Of a stretch of DNA of 64,000 nt, positions 27,886 to 37,013 are shown in pieces. Origin of the DNA: Synechococcus sp. 8F6 (lineage in GTDB: Bacteria; Cyanobacteriota; Cyanobacteriia; PCC-6307; Cyanobiaceae). Location: NCBI RefSeq assembly GCF_002252665.1, contig NZ_NQKZ01000001.1:310001-374000 (forward strand), read 5' to 3'. The notes under the pieces were generated by a model, which saw only the letters and a program-made list of their open reading frames with translations, did no database searches and had not been told where the DNA came from. The position numbers and the translations under genes were made by a program. How positions within the stretch are numbered: the stretch's first letter is position 1; every line of letters begins with the position of its first letter.

Positions 27886-30286
27886 GCCGGGGCACGAAGG
27901 GGGTGCCGGTGCCCGTGAAATTGAAGTCGTTGAGCTTGACGCGGATGCCGCCGATGCCGTCGTAGGGGCTGTAATACACCCCGAGCTCGTAGGAGCGGCG
28001 CTGCAGCTTCACTTCCACATAGGAATAGGAAACATCGCCGTAGAACTCTGAGCCGTTGTCGATGTTGAAGGTGGCGCCGGCCTCGACCACCAAAGGCCCG
28101 TAGATCTGTTGGGCGGCTTGGAAACTGAGGGTGCGCAGGTCCACCGTTCGATCGAAGCCGAAGGGACTGCCTCCGCCCAGGAAGGTGCCCGCGATGGAGG
28201 CGGAGAAGCGGGTGTAATCCAGGAAGGGCTTGTCAAACTGGCCGAGGGTGAAGCTGGGGCCGCCCCGGAGGGTGAGGGTGCTCTGGTTGGAGCCGTTGCT
28301 GTAACTGGCCAGGTAGCCACTGGCCCCGAAGTCGACGCCTAGGCCGGGAACCACCGGGCTGGGTGCGTAGCGGAGGCCCCGTTTCGGGTCGTCGCTGGCG
28401 TCAAGAGCGCTTCCCTGCCAAAGCTGCAGGGTGGTGCCGATCGCCAGATTGGCGTAGCTGCGCCAGAGGGTGTCCAGGGTGTTGGTCTCAAAGAGTGTCG
28501 CTTGGTAGTTGCCCGATTGGGCGGCCCAGTTCAAGACGACAGGCGTAAAAAATGGACCCTTGGTTTGACTGGGTATCGGCTGCTCGGCTGAATCGCCATT
28601 GCCAGTTGCGGCTGGTTTGGGACGATTAAAAACTGCCGTGCCGGCAAGATTGGCTCCGTAGGAATACGCCACGGTCTGCAATCCCAGGCTGCCGTTGTAG
28701 ATGCGTTCGCGGTAAGAGCCAAACAGGGCAGCACTGGCACTGTCGTGGCCAGGAAGACTCAGGGGAGCGCTCAGGCGCGTGATGCTGCGGGTGCCGGAGC
28801 GGAAATTGTCAGGATTGAACGTGGATAGGCTGGCGTCGGCATCAAGGGAGACCCAGCCCATGGGCAGGTTGAGGGCGGCGAGCAGGCCGAACATGTCGCC
28901 GAATGTGGCTGACTGTTCAACGGTGGGGCTGGCCAGGCTCTCGCCCGGCAGCACGAAGCTGCTGGTGCGGCCTTCCAGGGCCCGCTGCACCATCAGTTGC
29001 GGTTGCAGTTGCAGGCTGCCGCCCCGCCCCAGTTTGATCGGCTCCAGGTTGTAGCCGATGTAAAAGCCATCGCGATCGTCTTTGTCGGTATCGATGGCAA
29101 ATCGAGCTTCCTCTTCGCCAATGGTGGTGTTGGTGATGGCCGGCAGGGAAACTTTGCCGTCGAGCAGGATCTGGGTGCTGCGGCTGCTGATGCGGGTGAC
29201 ACCCCGCTCATCCATCACGGCCACCACCTTGCGCGCCAGGCTCCACGAGCCGGCCGGGGTGAAGGGATCATTGGTGAAGGCCATCGCCTCGGCTGTCCAG
29301 CGGTTGCCCCGAATTCGGATCTGGGAGCCCTGGAAGCGGATGCGGCTGATCGTGCCGCCTTTGTTGGAAGTCGGTCGGTAGCCCTGGCCGTTGCTGTTGA
29401 GCGAATCGGTGGTGTCGATCACGGCCGCTAGGTCGACCTTGATGCTGGTGCTCCAGCTCTGCTGGAACCTCACGTTGGCCAGGCGGGAATCGACCGCGGC
29501 GGGGCGATCCAGATCCAGAGCTGTCGGAGGCAGGGCGGTAGAGGATGGGATCGGCTCAGGGTTGGGAGGCCCACCCGCCTGGGGGGGGCCAAAAGCCACC
29601 GATTCCAGCGCCCGATTCAGGGGCAAAACCCGCTGGGAGAGCTCGCTGCCTGGGCAGCCGGCTGGAGCCGGCATGGTGGGCTGGCTGATGCGACCGGGCG
29701 GCAAAAGCCGCACCAGTGATCGGGCATTGGGGCTGGCACTCAGCGGCGGGCAGGCGAAGGCCGGACCTGGGGCTGTGGCGCCAGGGGCTGCTTCAGGGCT
29801 GTTGACATCCCGGGCGAGGGTGTCCTGGTCGATGACGCCATAGACATCCTCAATCTCGCCACTGCCTTCCCAGTCGCTGTAGCGCAGACGGCTCGCCTGC
29901 AGGTATTGATCGCCTTTGCTGAGACGAATCTGGCCAGAGGCGTAGACGCTGCGGCTGCTTTCCGCCAGCTCCACCCGATCGGCCAGGAGGCGCCAGCCAT
30001 TGAACCGGGCTTCAACGTTTCCGCTGGCCACGAACCGGCCGAGCTGCTGGTCGTAGCCCTGCTGGTCGGCCCGAACCACCACAACGCCGGAGGCCTGCGT
30101 GGCTGGGGTGGTGGGCGCCGCGGGAATGGAGCGCTCGCCTGGGTCTCGGAGTTCTTCGGCCGCCAGGGTGGCCGGACTGAACAGGGCCGGCAGCAGCAGG
30201 GCTGGAAGGACTGCCGACGCCCGCTGCCAGCAGAATTGGCCAGGCCGGAACCCGGCCTTGAGGCTGAGACACAAAACCCGGATCAT
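27872..30286 (-). CDS. LptD/OstA-like outer-membrane beta-barrel protein (DUF3769-type)
   Basis: An 804-residue exported protein. An N-terminal signal peptide is visible (SAVLPALLLPALFSPATLAAEE, cleavage near residue 43), then an OstA-like segment (GRFVASGNVEARFNGWRLLADRVELAESSRSVYASG), a proline-rich linker (~residues 160-260) and a long beta-rich C-terminal barrel ending with alternating strands (YVEVKLQRRSYELGVYYSPY). The layout matches cyanobacterial LptD-like proteins thought to insert lipopolysaccharide into the outer membrane. Convergent with leuD, overlapping 14 bases. LPS role is inferred from the family. Confidence 0.8.
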   Translation of the reverse strand: MIRVLCLSLKAGFRPGQFCWQRASAVLPALLLPALFSPATLAAEELRDPGERSIPAAPTTPATQASGVVVVRADQQGYDQQLGRFVASGNVEARFNGWRLLADRVELAESSRSVYASGQIRLSKGDQYLQASRLRYSDWEGSGEIEDVYGVIDQDTLARDVNSPEAAPGATAPGPAFACPPLSASPNARSLVRLLPPGRISQPTMPAPAGCPGSELSQRVLPLNRALESVAFGPPQAGGPPNPEPIPSSTALPPTALDLDRPAAVDSRLANVRFQQSWSTSIKVDLAAVIDTTDSLNSNGQGYRPTSNKGGTISRIRFQGSQIRIRGNRWTAEAMAFTNDPFTPAGSWSLARKVVAVMDERGVTRISSRSTQILLDGKVSLPAITNTTIGEEEARFAIDTDKDDRDGFYIGYNLEPIKLGRGGSLQLQPQLMVQRALEGRTSSFVLPGESLASPTVEQSATFGDMFGLLAALNLPMGWVSLDADASLSTFNPDNFRSGTRSITRLSAPLSLPGHDSASAALFGSYRERIYNGSLGLQTVAYSYGANLAGTAVFNRPKPAATGNGDSAEQPIPSQTKGPFFTPVVLNWAAQSGNYQATLFETNTLDTLWRSYANLAIGTTLQLWQGSALDASDDPKRGLRYAPSPVVPGLGVDFGASGYLASYSNGSNQSTLTLRGGPSFTLGQFDKPFLDYTRFSASIAGTFLGGGSPFGFDRTVDLRTLSFQAAQQIYGPLVVEAGATFNIDNGSEFYGDVSYSYVEVKLQRRSYELGVYYSPYDGIGGIRVKLNDFNFTGTGTPFVPRPRNR

Positions 30287-30417
30287 CGAGCCCAGAACCG
30301 CTGGTGAAGCTGGCCAGTACGGGAATGTCGGGAACGCATGTCTGCCACTGTTCCCGCGCCGATCACCCGATGGCCGCGATCATCCCATAGGGATTTGATC
30401 GTCCGTCCGTTGCAGGG

Positions 30418-30537
30418 TCAGTCTTCGAGGTCCTTGCGGCTCGGGGTGCGGCTGGGGTCACTGGCCAGGAAGCCGAACACGAAGATCCCGATAAAGAAGA
30501 AGACGACCGAATAAACCGAGATCTTGAGGGCGAGCAT
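30418..30537 (-). CDS. psbI: Photosystem II reaction centre protein I
   Basis: A 39-residue single-helix thylakoid protein. It begins [20 protein letters not shown] and ends [17 protein letters not shown], an almost canonical PsbI. It binds next to D1 and CP43 and is among the earliest small subunits to join the PSII assembly intermediate. It lies alone on the minus strand, between the LptD-like gene and the divergent GH38 gene. Too short for most ORF callers, but the assignment is secure. Confidence 0.97.
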   Translation of the reverse strand: MLALKISVYSVVFFFIGIFVFGFLASDPSRTPSRKDLED

Positions 30538-30651
30538 GGTTCGGCCTTGGGGAACGGCGAGCGGGTGACAGGGAGTGACAGGCGCCTTGGTGGGCCTGGT
30601 CGACCCCGCGGCAGCGGGATCATCCTATGGGACTCGGCTTGCCATCCAACG

Positions 30652-33579
30652 ATGCCTGAGGCCCCTGCACCAGGGCTGCCCCTGCGGATTGAAACGTTTC
30701 AGTCACGTTCGCCTCCGTCTCGTTCCCGTTGGGATCTGCAGCCACTTTGGAGCTGCCACCAGGCGGATGGCTCCCTGGGGCCTGCCCTGGATGACCCCTG
30801 GGGGGCGCGGCATCGGCCCGATTGGGCGGCCCGGGGGCTGGTGATCTGGCCTCGCGGCGGCCAGTGGCGGCAGCTGACCCTGGATCTGGCTTGCCCACAG
30901 GACTGGCGGCAGCTGCAGGCTCCGGCGCCGGTGGCCCAGGCGCGACTGGTGCTGCGCTGGTGGGCCGACCAGGTGGAGTTGCGGGTGAACGGCCAGCCCG
31001 TGCATGCCGGCGACCTGTTTGACACGGCCTGCCGCTGGCTGTTGCCCGAGAGCTGGTGGCAAGGAGAGGTGCTGCAGCTCGAGCTGCGGCTGCGCAGCCC
31101 CCTGCACGACGACGGCGCCCTGATCGAAAGCCGGCTGGAACTCGAACCTCTGGATCCGGCCGATCCTGCGGCCCTGCTGGCCGAGACCAAGGCTGAGCTG
31201 GCCCAGATGCGGGCGGGGCAGCCGCTGGCGGGCGGCTTCCATGTGCTCGGCCATGCCCATCTGGATCTGGCCTGGCTGTGGCCGGTGGCCGACACCTGGC
31301 AGGCCGCCGAGCGCACGTTCGCCTCAGCCCTCGATCTGATCGAGCGCTTCGAGCACCTGCACTTCGGCCATTCCACTCCGGCCCTTTACGCCTGGCTGGA
31401 GCAGAACAGGCCGGCCCTGTTTACCCGGCTGCAGCATGCGGTGGCCGCCGGCCGCTTCGAGCCGATCAATGGCCCCTGGGTTGAGACCGACTGCGTGCTG
31501 ATCAGCGGCGCCTCGCTGCTGCGCCAGTTTCAGCTGGGCCAGCACGACAGCGCTGCCAGGTTTCCTGGGCTGGAGCATCCGCTGGCCTGGCTGCCCGACA
31601 GCTTCGGGTTTGCGGCTGGCCTGCCCGCAGTTGCCCACAGCACCGGTGTGCGCTGGTTTTGCACCCACAAACTCTTCTGGAACGCCACCAATCCGTTCCC
31701 CCACCGGCTGTTTCGCTGGCGCAGCCGCTGCGGATCCGAGGTGCTGGCCTTGATGACCGCACCGATCGGCACCGACGGGGATCCGGTGGCGATGGAGCGC
31801 TATCGGCTGGCTTGGGAGGGGGCGAGTGGCGTGGATCAGGCACTTTGGTTGCCGGGGGTCGGCGATCACGGCGGTGGCCCCACGGCCGAAATGCTCGAGC
31901 AGCTGGAGCTCTGGCAGCACCAACCAGAGGCCGCGCCGCAGCACCACGGCAGCCTTCGTACCTATCTGGCCGCGCTTGAGCCCTTAGCCCCCCGGCTGCC
32001 GGTGTGGCGCGATGAGCTCTATCTCGAGCTGCACCGCGGCTGCGCCACCTCACGGCCAGACCAGAAGCGCCACAACCGCACCCTGGAGCGCCTGCTGCGG
32101 GAGGGGGATCTGGCTCAGGCTCTGGCCGGCGCGTCAGGGGCCCTGGCGGGCGGTGCTGTGGGCGGCTCAGCGGAGCCTGCCGACTGGCGGCCGCTGCTGT
32201 TTCAGCAGTTCCACGACATCCTCCCCGGCACTTCGATTCCGGAGGTGTTTGAGCAGGCCGAGCCTCAGTGGCGCGCGGCCCGCCGCAATGCCTGCCGGCA
32301 GCGGGATCGCGCCCTGCACACCTGGCTGGGGGGCGGACCGGACTGGTGGGTCGCCCAGCTGCAGCCCCTGCCGGCCCGGGCCCGCACCTTGCGGATGCCG
32401 CCGGGCGCCTGGAGCCATGGCGGCATCGGCCTGCCGGCCCAGGCGGCCTGGGCCGGTGGCCAGTGGCTGCAGCTGCCCGCCCTGGCGGGGGTGGAAGCCC
32501 TGCCCCTGGAGCGCAGAGCGGCGCCCGCAGCTGCGGTAGAGGCGCCGGTGTGGGTGGAGGGCTGGCGTTGCGGCAATGGTCTGGTGAGCTTTGCGCTGGG
32601 TCCGGGGGGCCTGGAGCAGCTCTGGGATGGCGCGGGTCAGCCCCAGCTGGCGGGCCCCCTGGCCTGGCGGCGCTACGCCGATCGGGGCGAGTTCTGGGAT
32701 GCCTGGGATATCGCCGCCAACTACCGCGACCATCCGCTGGCCTGGGCTTGGCAGGGTGAGCCGATCTGGCTGGAACAGGGGCCGCTCTGCACCAGTTTTC
32801 TGTGGCGGGGGCGCTGCGGTGCCAGTGCGGGGCGGCTCGAGGGGCGGTTGCTGGCCAATACCCCCTGGCTGGAGCTGGTGCTGAGCGTCGATTGGCGCCA
32901 GCGCCATGAGCTGCTGCGTCTGGAGGTGCCCCTGGCCCAGCCTGCCCAGCGCTGGGCCGCCGACACCTCCGGCGGTGTGCTGGAGCGGCCCGCCCAGGCC
33001 GTGACGGCCCGGGAGCAGGCCCGCTGGGAGGTGCCGGCGATCAGTTGGCTGGCCTCGGTGGCGGCTGGCGGTGAGGGCTTGGCGGTGTTGCTCGACGGGC
33101 CCCAGGGTGTGTCGGCTTGCCCGGAGCAGTTGGGGATCTCGCTGCTGCGGGCCCCCACCTGGCCCGATCCCGGCGCCGACAACGGCTTTCAGCGCCTGCG
33201 CCTGGCCTTGCTGCCCTGCTCCTCCGGCTGGAGCCCCGCCCAAGTGCCCCAGCAGGCCGTGGCTTTCCGCGAGCCCTTCTGGCTGCGTCCGGCGGTGGCC
33301 CAGGGCCGGCCTGGGCGGCGTCAGGCTTTTCCTCCCCTGGGCGAGGGGCTGCTGCTGCTGGGCTGCCGGCCGTCAGGAGAGGGCGGAGCCGTGGTGCTCA
33401 CCGTGCAGAACTGTTCCCCTGCCCGCCGCCGTCTGGAGCTCGGCAGCGCCTGGCACCTGCTCGAGCGCCTGGACGGCCTGGATCAACCGCTGTTGCGTAC
33501 CCAGGCGTCTGGAGGGGATCCCTGGTTGCTGATGCCCTGGAGCCTGGGGTTCTGGCGGATTCGGCCAGCCAGGGATTGA
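30652..33579 (+). CDS. GH38-family alpha-mannosidase-type enzyme
   Basis: A 975-residue glycoside hydrolase family 38 protein. The metal and catalytic segment GHAHLDLAWLWP is at ~residues 199-210; the nucleophile region WLPDSFGFAAGLP at ~310-322; further catalytic-domain motifs are HKLFWN and GVGDHGGGPT. The C-terminal half is beta-rich as in other members. No signal peptide, so cytosolic, where mannosidases cut free oligosaccharides or mannosyl compounds. ATG 30652 chosen because similarity starts after it. Transcribed divergently from psbI and convergent with psbN. Confidence 0.88.
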   Translation: MPEAPAPGLPLRIETFQSRSPPSRSRWDLQPLWSCHQADGSLGPALDDPWGARHRPDWAARGLVIWPRGGQWRQLTLDLACPQDWRQLQAPAPVAQARLVLRWWADQVELRVNGQPVHAGDLFDTACRWLLPESWWQGEVLQLELRLRSPLHDDGALIESRLELEPLDPADPAALLAETKAELAQMRAGQPLAGGFHVLGHAHLDLAWLWPVADTWQAAERTFASALDLIERFEHLHFGHSTPALYAWLEQNRPALFTRLQHAVAAGRFEPINGPWVETDCVLISGASLLRQFQLGQHDSAARFPGLEHPLAWLPDSFGFAAGLPAVAHSTGVRWFCTHKLFWNATNPFPHRLFRWRSRCGSEVLALMTAPIGTDGDPVAMERYRLAWEGASGVDQALWLPGVGDHGGGPTAEMLEQLELWQHQPEAAPQHHGSLRTYLAALEPLAPRLPVWRDELYLELHRGCATSRPDQKRHNRTLERLLREGDLAQALAGASGALAGGAVGGSAEPADWRPLLFQQFHDILPGTSIPEVFEQAEPQWRAARRNACRQRDRALHTWLGGGPDWWVAQLQPLPARARTLRMPPGAWSHGGIGLPAQAAWAGGQWLQLPALAGVEALPLERRAAPAAAVEAPVWVEGWRCGNGLVSFALGPGGLEQLWDGAGQPQLAGPLAWRRYADRGEFWDAWDIAANYRDHPLAWAWQGEPIWLEQGPLCTSFLWRGRCGASAGRLEGRLLANTPWLELVLSVDWRQRHELLRLEVPLAQPAQRWAADTSGGVLERPAQAVTAREQARWEVPAISWLASVAAGGEGLAVLLDGPQGVSACPEQLGISLLRAPTWPDPGADNGFQRLRLALLPCSSGWSPAQVPQQAVAFREPFWLRPAVAQGRPGRRQAFPPLGEGLLLLGCRPSGEGGAVVLTVQNCSPARRRLELGSAWHLLERLDGLDQPLLRTQASGGDPWLLMPWSLGFWRIRPARD

Positions 33580-33582
33580 GCC

Positions 33583-33735
33583 TCAGTCGTCGTGGTCGTC
33601 GAAGGGGTCGGTGAGTCCCTTGGAGGGCGGACCGAAGGCCTGATACACCCCGAAGCCGGTCAGGGCCAGCAGCACTGCCAGAACGGCGAGGGCCACGGAT
33701 AGGGCCGGAGAGCTTGTGGTGGCGGTGGGGTCCAT
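33583..33735 (-). CDS. psbN: Photosystem II assembly protein PsbN
   Basis: A 50-residue single-helix protein: hydrophobic helix ALSVALAVLAVLLALTGFGV, then the conserved YQAFGPPSKGLTDPFDDHDD. PsbN is not a stable PSII subunit but is needed for assembly and repair of the reaction centre. It is divergent from psbH with about 130 bases between starts, the classic cyanobacterial/plastid arrangement, and its stop lies 4 bases past the GH38 stop. Confidence 0.97.
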   Translation of the reverse strand: MDPTATTSSPALSVALAVLAVLLALTGFGVYQAFGPPSKGLTDPFDDHDD

Positions 33736-33868
33736 AGGGGGAAATCGGCGGGCCGGTCGGCGGGCAGGTGACGGGTTGCTTCACAACTGTCTTCGCCCCG
33801 GCGCGCTGAGGCACGCAGGCCCCTTACAGTAACGAGAGCGAATCCATGCCCGAGAGGCTGCAGAAGTC

Positions 33869-34069
33869 ATGGCCCAACGCACCCGCCTCGGAGACATCCT
33901 GCGCCCACTCAATTCGGAGTACGGCAAGGTTGTTCCCGGCTGGGGCACCACACCCGTGATGGGCATCTTCATGGTGCTGTTCCTGGTGTTCCTGCTGATC
34001 ATCCTGCAGCTGTACAACAAGTCGCTCCTGCTCGAGGGCATCACCGTCAACTGGAACGGCCTCGGCTGA
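33869..34069 (+). CDS. psbH: Photosystem II phosphoprotein PsbH
   Basis: A 66-residue thylakoid protein. It starts [20 protein letters not shown], has [20 protein letters not shown] as its membrane helix, and ends with a lumenal tail ([16 protein letters not shown]). It lacks the Thr-rich phosphorylation extension of plants, as expected in cyanobacteria. It supports QB-site function and CP47 assembly. Followed after 36 bases by tatA on the same strand, possibly as one transcript. Confidence 0.97.
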   Translation: MAQRTRLGDILRPLNSEYGKVVPGWGTTPVMGIFMVLFLVFLLIILQLYNKSLLLEGITVNWNGLG

Positions 34070-34105
34070 GCCGGCGCTGTTCGCTCCGCCCCACCCCTTC
34101 TCCCA

Positions 34106-34405
34106 ATGAACGTCTTCGGCATCGGCCTTCCCGAATTGGCGGTGATTGCTGCCATCGGGTTGCTGGTGTTTGGGCCGAAGCGTCTACCAGAGCTGGGGAA
34201 AACTCTGGGGCGCACCCTCAAAGGGTTCCAGTCGGCCTCCTCCGAGTTCGAAAAGGAATTTCGCTCAGCCATCGCCACCACCGATCTGGCATCCGCTGAT
34301 CTACCGCCTGCGGCGCCTGCCAGCGTCGATCCGGAGCCAACGGCCCAGGTCCTTGATCCGACGCCCTTGCCTGATGATCCGTCGGATGCGCGTCCGGCGG
34401 CCTGA
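34106..34405 (+). CDS. tatA: Sec-independent protein translocase TatA/E
   Basis: A 99-residue TatA-type subunit. The N-terminal membrane helix (GIGLPELAVIAAIGLLVFGPKRLPELGK) contains the conserved LPEL..GPK.LPELGK pattern, followed by the amphipathic helix TLGRTLKGFQSASSEFEKEF and an acidic, Pro/Ala-rich tail. It forms the pore for export of folded twin-arginine substrates into the thylakoid lumen and periplasm. It lies between psbH and pth, with 6 bases to pth. Confidence 0.94.
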   Translation: MNVFGIGLPELAVIAAIGLLVFGPKRLPELGKTLGRTLKGFQSASSEFEKEFRSAIATTDLASADLPPAAPASVDPEPTAQVLDPTPLPDDPSDARPAA

Positions 34406-34411
34406 TCTGCC

Positions 34412-35047
34412 GTGAGCTCAGGGTCTCCGGCGTCGGCTGCGCCGTTGCAGCTCCTGGTGGGCCTGGGCAATCCAGGCTCCAAATACGCCGCAACGCGCCA
34501 CAACGTTGGGTTTATGGCGCTGGAGCGCCTCGCCGCTGCCGGGGGCACCGCGTTTCGCCAGCAGCCCAAGTTGCATGGTCTGCTGGCGGAGGTGGGCCAG
34601 GGGGCGACACGCCTGCGGCTGTTGATGCCCCAGACCTACATGAACGACAGCGGGCGCTCGATCCGGGCCGCCCTCGACTGGTTTGGTCTGGAGCCGTCCC
34701 AGCTGCTGGTGGTGGTGGATGACATGGATCTGCCCCTCGGCAAGCTGCGCTTGCGGGCCTCTGGCAGTGCCGGCGGCCATAACGGCCTGCGCAGCACGAT
34801 CAGCCATCTGGGCACCCAGGACTTCCCGCGTTTGCGCATCGGCATCGGTGCTCCGGCCCAAAACCCGGCTGAACGCCGCGCCCGCACCGTGGGTCACGTG
34901 CTGGGGCGCTTCAGCGCGGCCGAGCAGCCCCTGCTTGCGGCGGTGCTGGCCGAGGTGGAAGCCGGCATCGGCTTGATCCAGCGCCTCGGGCTGGAGCGGG
35001 CCGGTAACCGTCTCAACAGTTTCCAGCCGGAAGACGCGGCAACCTGA
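34412..35047 (+). CDS. pth: Peptidyl-tRNA hydrolase
   Basis: A 211-residue Pth1 enzyme that releases tRNA from stalled peptidyl-tRNAs. Seen: LLVGLGNPGSKYAATRHNVGF with the catalytic His, then LMPQTYMNDSGRS, VVVDDMDLPLGKLRLR and GSAGGHNGLRS. The GTG at 34412 gives a short Ser/Ala-rich leader before the conserved core. Downstream the DUF3146 gene starts after 4 bases, suggesting an operon tatA-pth-DUF3146. Confidence 0.95.
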   Translation: MSSGSPASAAPLQLLVGLGNPGSKYAATRHNVGFMALERLAAAGGTAFRQQPKLHGLLAEVGQGATRLRLLMPQTYMNDSGRSIRAALDWFGLEPSQLLVVVDDMDLPLGKLRLRASGSAGGHNGLRSTISHLGTQDFPRLRIGIGAPAQNPAERRARTVGHVLGRFSAAEQPLLAAVLAEVEAGIGLIQRLGLERAGNRLNSFQPEDAAT

Positions 35048-35051
35048 CGCC

Positions 35052-35309
35052 ATGGCGCGCCTTCCCTCCACCACGGCCCAGCTGCGGGTGCTGCACCAGA
35101 GCTTCAGCCAGCGGGTGCTGGAGGGGGAGGTGAGCGCCGGTGGCTATCAGTGGAGGTTTCGTTGGGCTTTCGATCGCGGTGAGCTCAGCGTGGAGCCGTC
35201 GTTGGGCCGGGCCCTGATCCAGGACGCCCTGCTGCGCTATCTGCTCAAGGTGGATTACCAACTGGAGCCAGGTGGCGACTACGCCTTCACGGTGCGGGCT
35301 CGCTTCTGA
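35052..35309 (+). CDS. DUF3146 family protein
   Basis: An 85-residue cyanobacterial protein of unknown function; core TAQLRVLHQSFSQRVLEGEV followed by WRFRWAFDRGELSVEPSLGRALIQDALLRYLL. Soluble, mixed alpha/beta. Starts 4 bases after pth and its last 23 bases overlap the convergent YqgF/RuvC-like gene. Family match is by memory of the pattern; no function is proposed. Confidence 0.78.
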   Translation: MARLPSTTAQLRVLHQSFSQRVLEGEVSAGGYQWRFRWAFDRGELSVEPSLGRALIQDALLRYLLKVDYQLEPGGDYAFTVRARF

Positions 35310-35751
35310 GGCCCTGCAGGCTGCGGCGCACCTCCGGCGTGGGCCGCTGCAGCCGTAAGCCGCTGTGTCGCTCCACCAACAGCTGGGCCACCACGTCGTC
35401 GATGTCGCGGCGGGGTAGCCGCAGACCCGCCGGCAGCAGCCGCCACCAACCGCTGGCTGGAAACAGCTCCCAGTAGCGATCGCGGGCGGCCAGGGTGCTG
35501 CCGCGCTCGTCGACCAGCTCCAGCTTCAGGGCCAGTGCGGCCAGCGGGCCGCGCCAGGTGCCACTGCTGGTGCCGTTGCCCACCACCACCCGGGTCAGCC
35601 CCTGGCGTCGCCAGGCCTGGAGCTGGGCCCGGCTCGCCTCCGGGGGCAGGATCGCCGCCTCCAGAACGCGGGCTTGCGCTAGATCGGCCAGCACCAGGCC
35701 ACATTTGCTGCGGCCTGGATCGAGCCCCGCGATCAAGCCCGCCGCCGTCAT
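35287..35751 (-). CDS. RNase H-fold resolvase-like protein (YqgF/RuvC-like)
   Basis: A 154-residue protein that opens LIAGLDPGRSKCGLVLADL, the first beta hairpin and catalytic Asp of RNase H-fold YqgF/RuvC-type nucleases. RVVVGNGTSSGTWRG and LVDERGSTLAARDRYWELFP include a second acidic site, and RDIDDVVAQLLVERH a C-terminal acidic motif. Members process Holliday junctions or pre-rRNA; this cyanobacterial version is distinct from standard RuvX. It overlaps the DUF3084 gene by 4 bases (ATGA), so they are likely one operon. Confidence 0.75.
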   Translation of the reverse strand: MTAAGLIAGLDPGRSKCGLVLADLAQARVLEAAILPPEASRAQLQAWRRQGLTRVVVGNGTSSGTWRGPLAALALKLELVDERGSTLAARDRYWELFPASGWWRLLPAGLRLPRRDIDDVVAQLLVERHSGLRLQRPTPEVRRSLQGLRSEPAP

Positions 35752-36965
35752 GGGCGGCCGGGGCCTGGGCCAGCGCCGGCCGGCGCGCCAGGTCGCAGCC
35801 AGCGCACCTCCACCGCAATTGGGTCGGGGGTGTCGGCATCGCGCATGGCCACGGCTTCCAGTTGCGCCACCTGGCCCGCTGGCCTTTCGCTCAGATCGCG
35901 GCCCAGTTGGCTCAAACGGGCCGCATCAAACTGCAGGCCCTCCGCCGCGGTGCCCTGGCGTTGGGCCTTGGCATAGGCCGCCGCCAACAGCAGGTTGAGC
36001 CGGCGATTGATCGCTTCCACGCTGCTGAGGTCGCCTTCGATGGTGGTGCTGGCCAGCACTTCGCCGGCCTTGACGACAGCCCGGTTTGGGCGGAGGTCGG
36101 GGAAGGCGAGCACCTGGCGCTCACCCCGCAACACGTTGGCGGCCGACAGGATGCTCACCACCCAGCTGCCGGGTTTGGCCAGGAGTCCCTCCAATTTGGC
36201 GATGTCGCTCTTGGGCACCAGCAGGATCTGGCGGTCGACCTGCTGGCCAGGCAACACCCGCCGGAATGCGGAGAGGTTGGCTTGTTGCAGCAGGGCCGTG
36301 ATCACGGCGCTGGCCTGCTCGGGCTGCTCCAGGGTCACCTTGGCGCTGGCCAAGGTCTGACCGCTGGTGATCACCACATCGCCGCGGCGCAGGGCAATCA
36401 GGTTGCTCTCAAGATCCTTGAGTTCTTGGGCGCCTGCGGCAATGCGGCGGCGCACCTGGGCCAGTTCGGTTTCGGTGCGTCGGATGTCAGCGTCGCGGTC
36501 TTGAACCTCACGGCTGAGCCGTGTGCGTTCCACCTCCAGGCTGTTGCGTTGGGCAACCAGCGGAGCCAGTTCCTGACGCAGCTGATTGGCCCGCGCCTGG
36601 GCCTGTTCGAACCGCTGTTGCGCATCCCGTTTCCCCTGTTCGGCCCGGTTGAGCTCCTGCTGGCTGGTGGCCAGTTGGGCCTGACTGCTGGCCAGCTGGC
36701 GGCGGCTGCTCTGCAGACGATCCTCCAGCCGATCGAGCTCGAACAGACCCGTGCGCAGGCGCTCACTCACCAGCAGCATCAGCCCCAGCGAGATCGCGCT
36801 GATCAGGCTGCCGGTGAGCACCGTGATCAACACGGCGGTGCGTCGGGGCCTCAGCTTGAACAGACTGAGGCGCGCCTTGCCAACCCGGCTGCCCAGCCGG
36901 TCACCCAGGGTGGAGAGCACTCCCCCCAGGGCTAGCAGCGCCAAGATCAGCAGCCAGCCGGTCAC
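35748..36965 (-). CDS. DUF3084 coiled-coil membrane protein
   Basis: A 405-residue cyanobacterial protein: an N-terminal membrane segment (GWLLILALLALGGVLSTLGDRLG), a second one (TAVLITVLTGSLISAISLGLMLL), then a long coiled coil (~residues 70-190, rich in Gln/Arg/Glu) and a globular C-terminal region (GDVVITSGQTLASAKVTL onward). Function unknown; the layout suggests an envelope-anchored scaffold. It sits just downstream of ntcA on the same strand. Confidence 0.82.
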   Translation of the reverse strand: MTGWLLILALLALGGVLSTLGDRLGSRVGKARLSLFKLRPRRTAVLITVLTGSLISAISLGLMLLVSERLRTGLFELDRLEDRLQSSRRQLASSQAQLATSQQELNRAEQGKRDAQQRFEQAQARANQLRQELAPLVAQRNSLEVERTRLSREVQDRDADIRRTETELAQVRRRIAAGAQELKDLESNLIALRRGDVVITSGQTLASAKVTLEQPEQASAVITALLQQANLSAFRRVLPGQQVDRQILLVPKSDIAKLEGLLAKPGSWVVSILSAANVLRGERQVLAFPDLRPNRAVVKAGEVLASTTIEGDLSSVEAINRRLNLLLAAAYAKAQRQGTAAEGLQFDAARLSQLGRDLSERPAGQVAQLEAVAMRDADTPDPIAVEVRWLRPGAPAGAGPGPGRP

Positions 36966-37013
36966 ATGCGTCTGCGAACGGGCCCCAGTATCCCTGCCCC
37001 TCAGCCGAAGCGC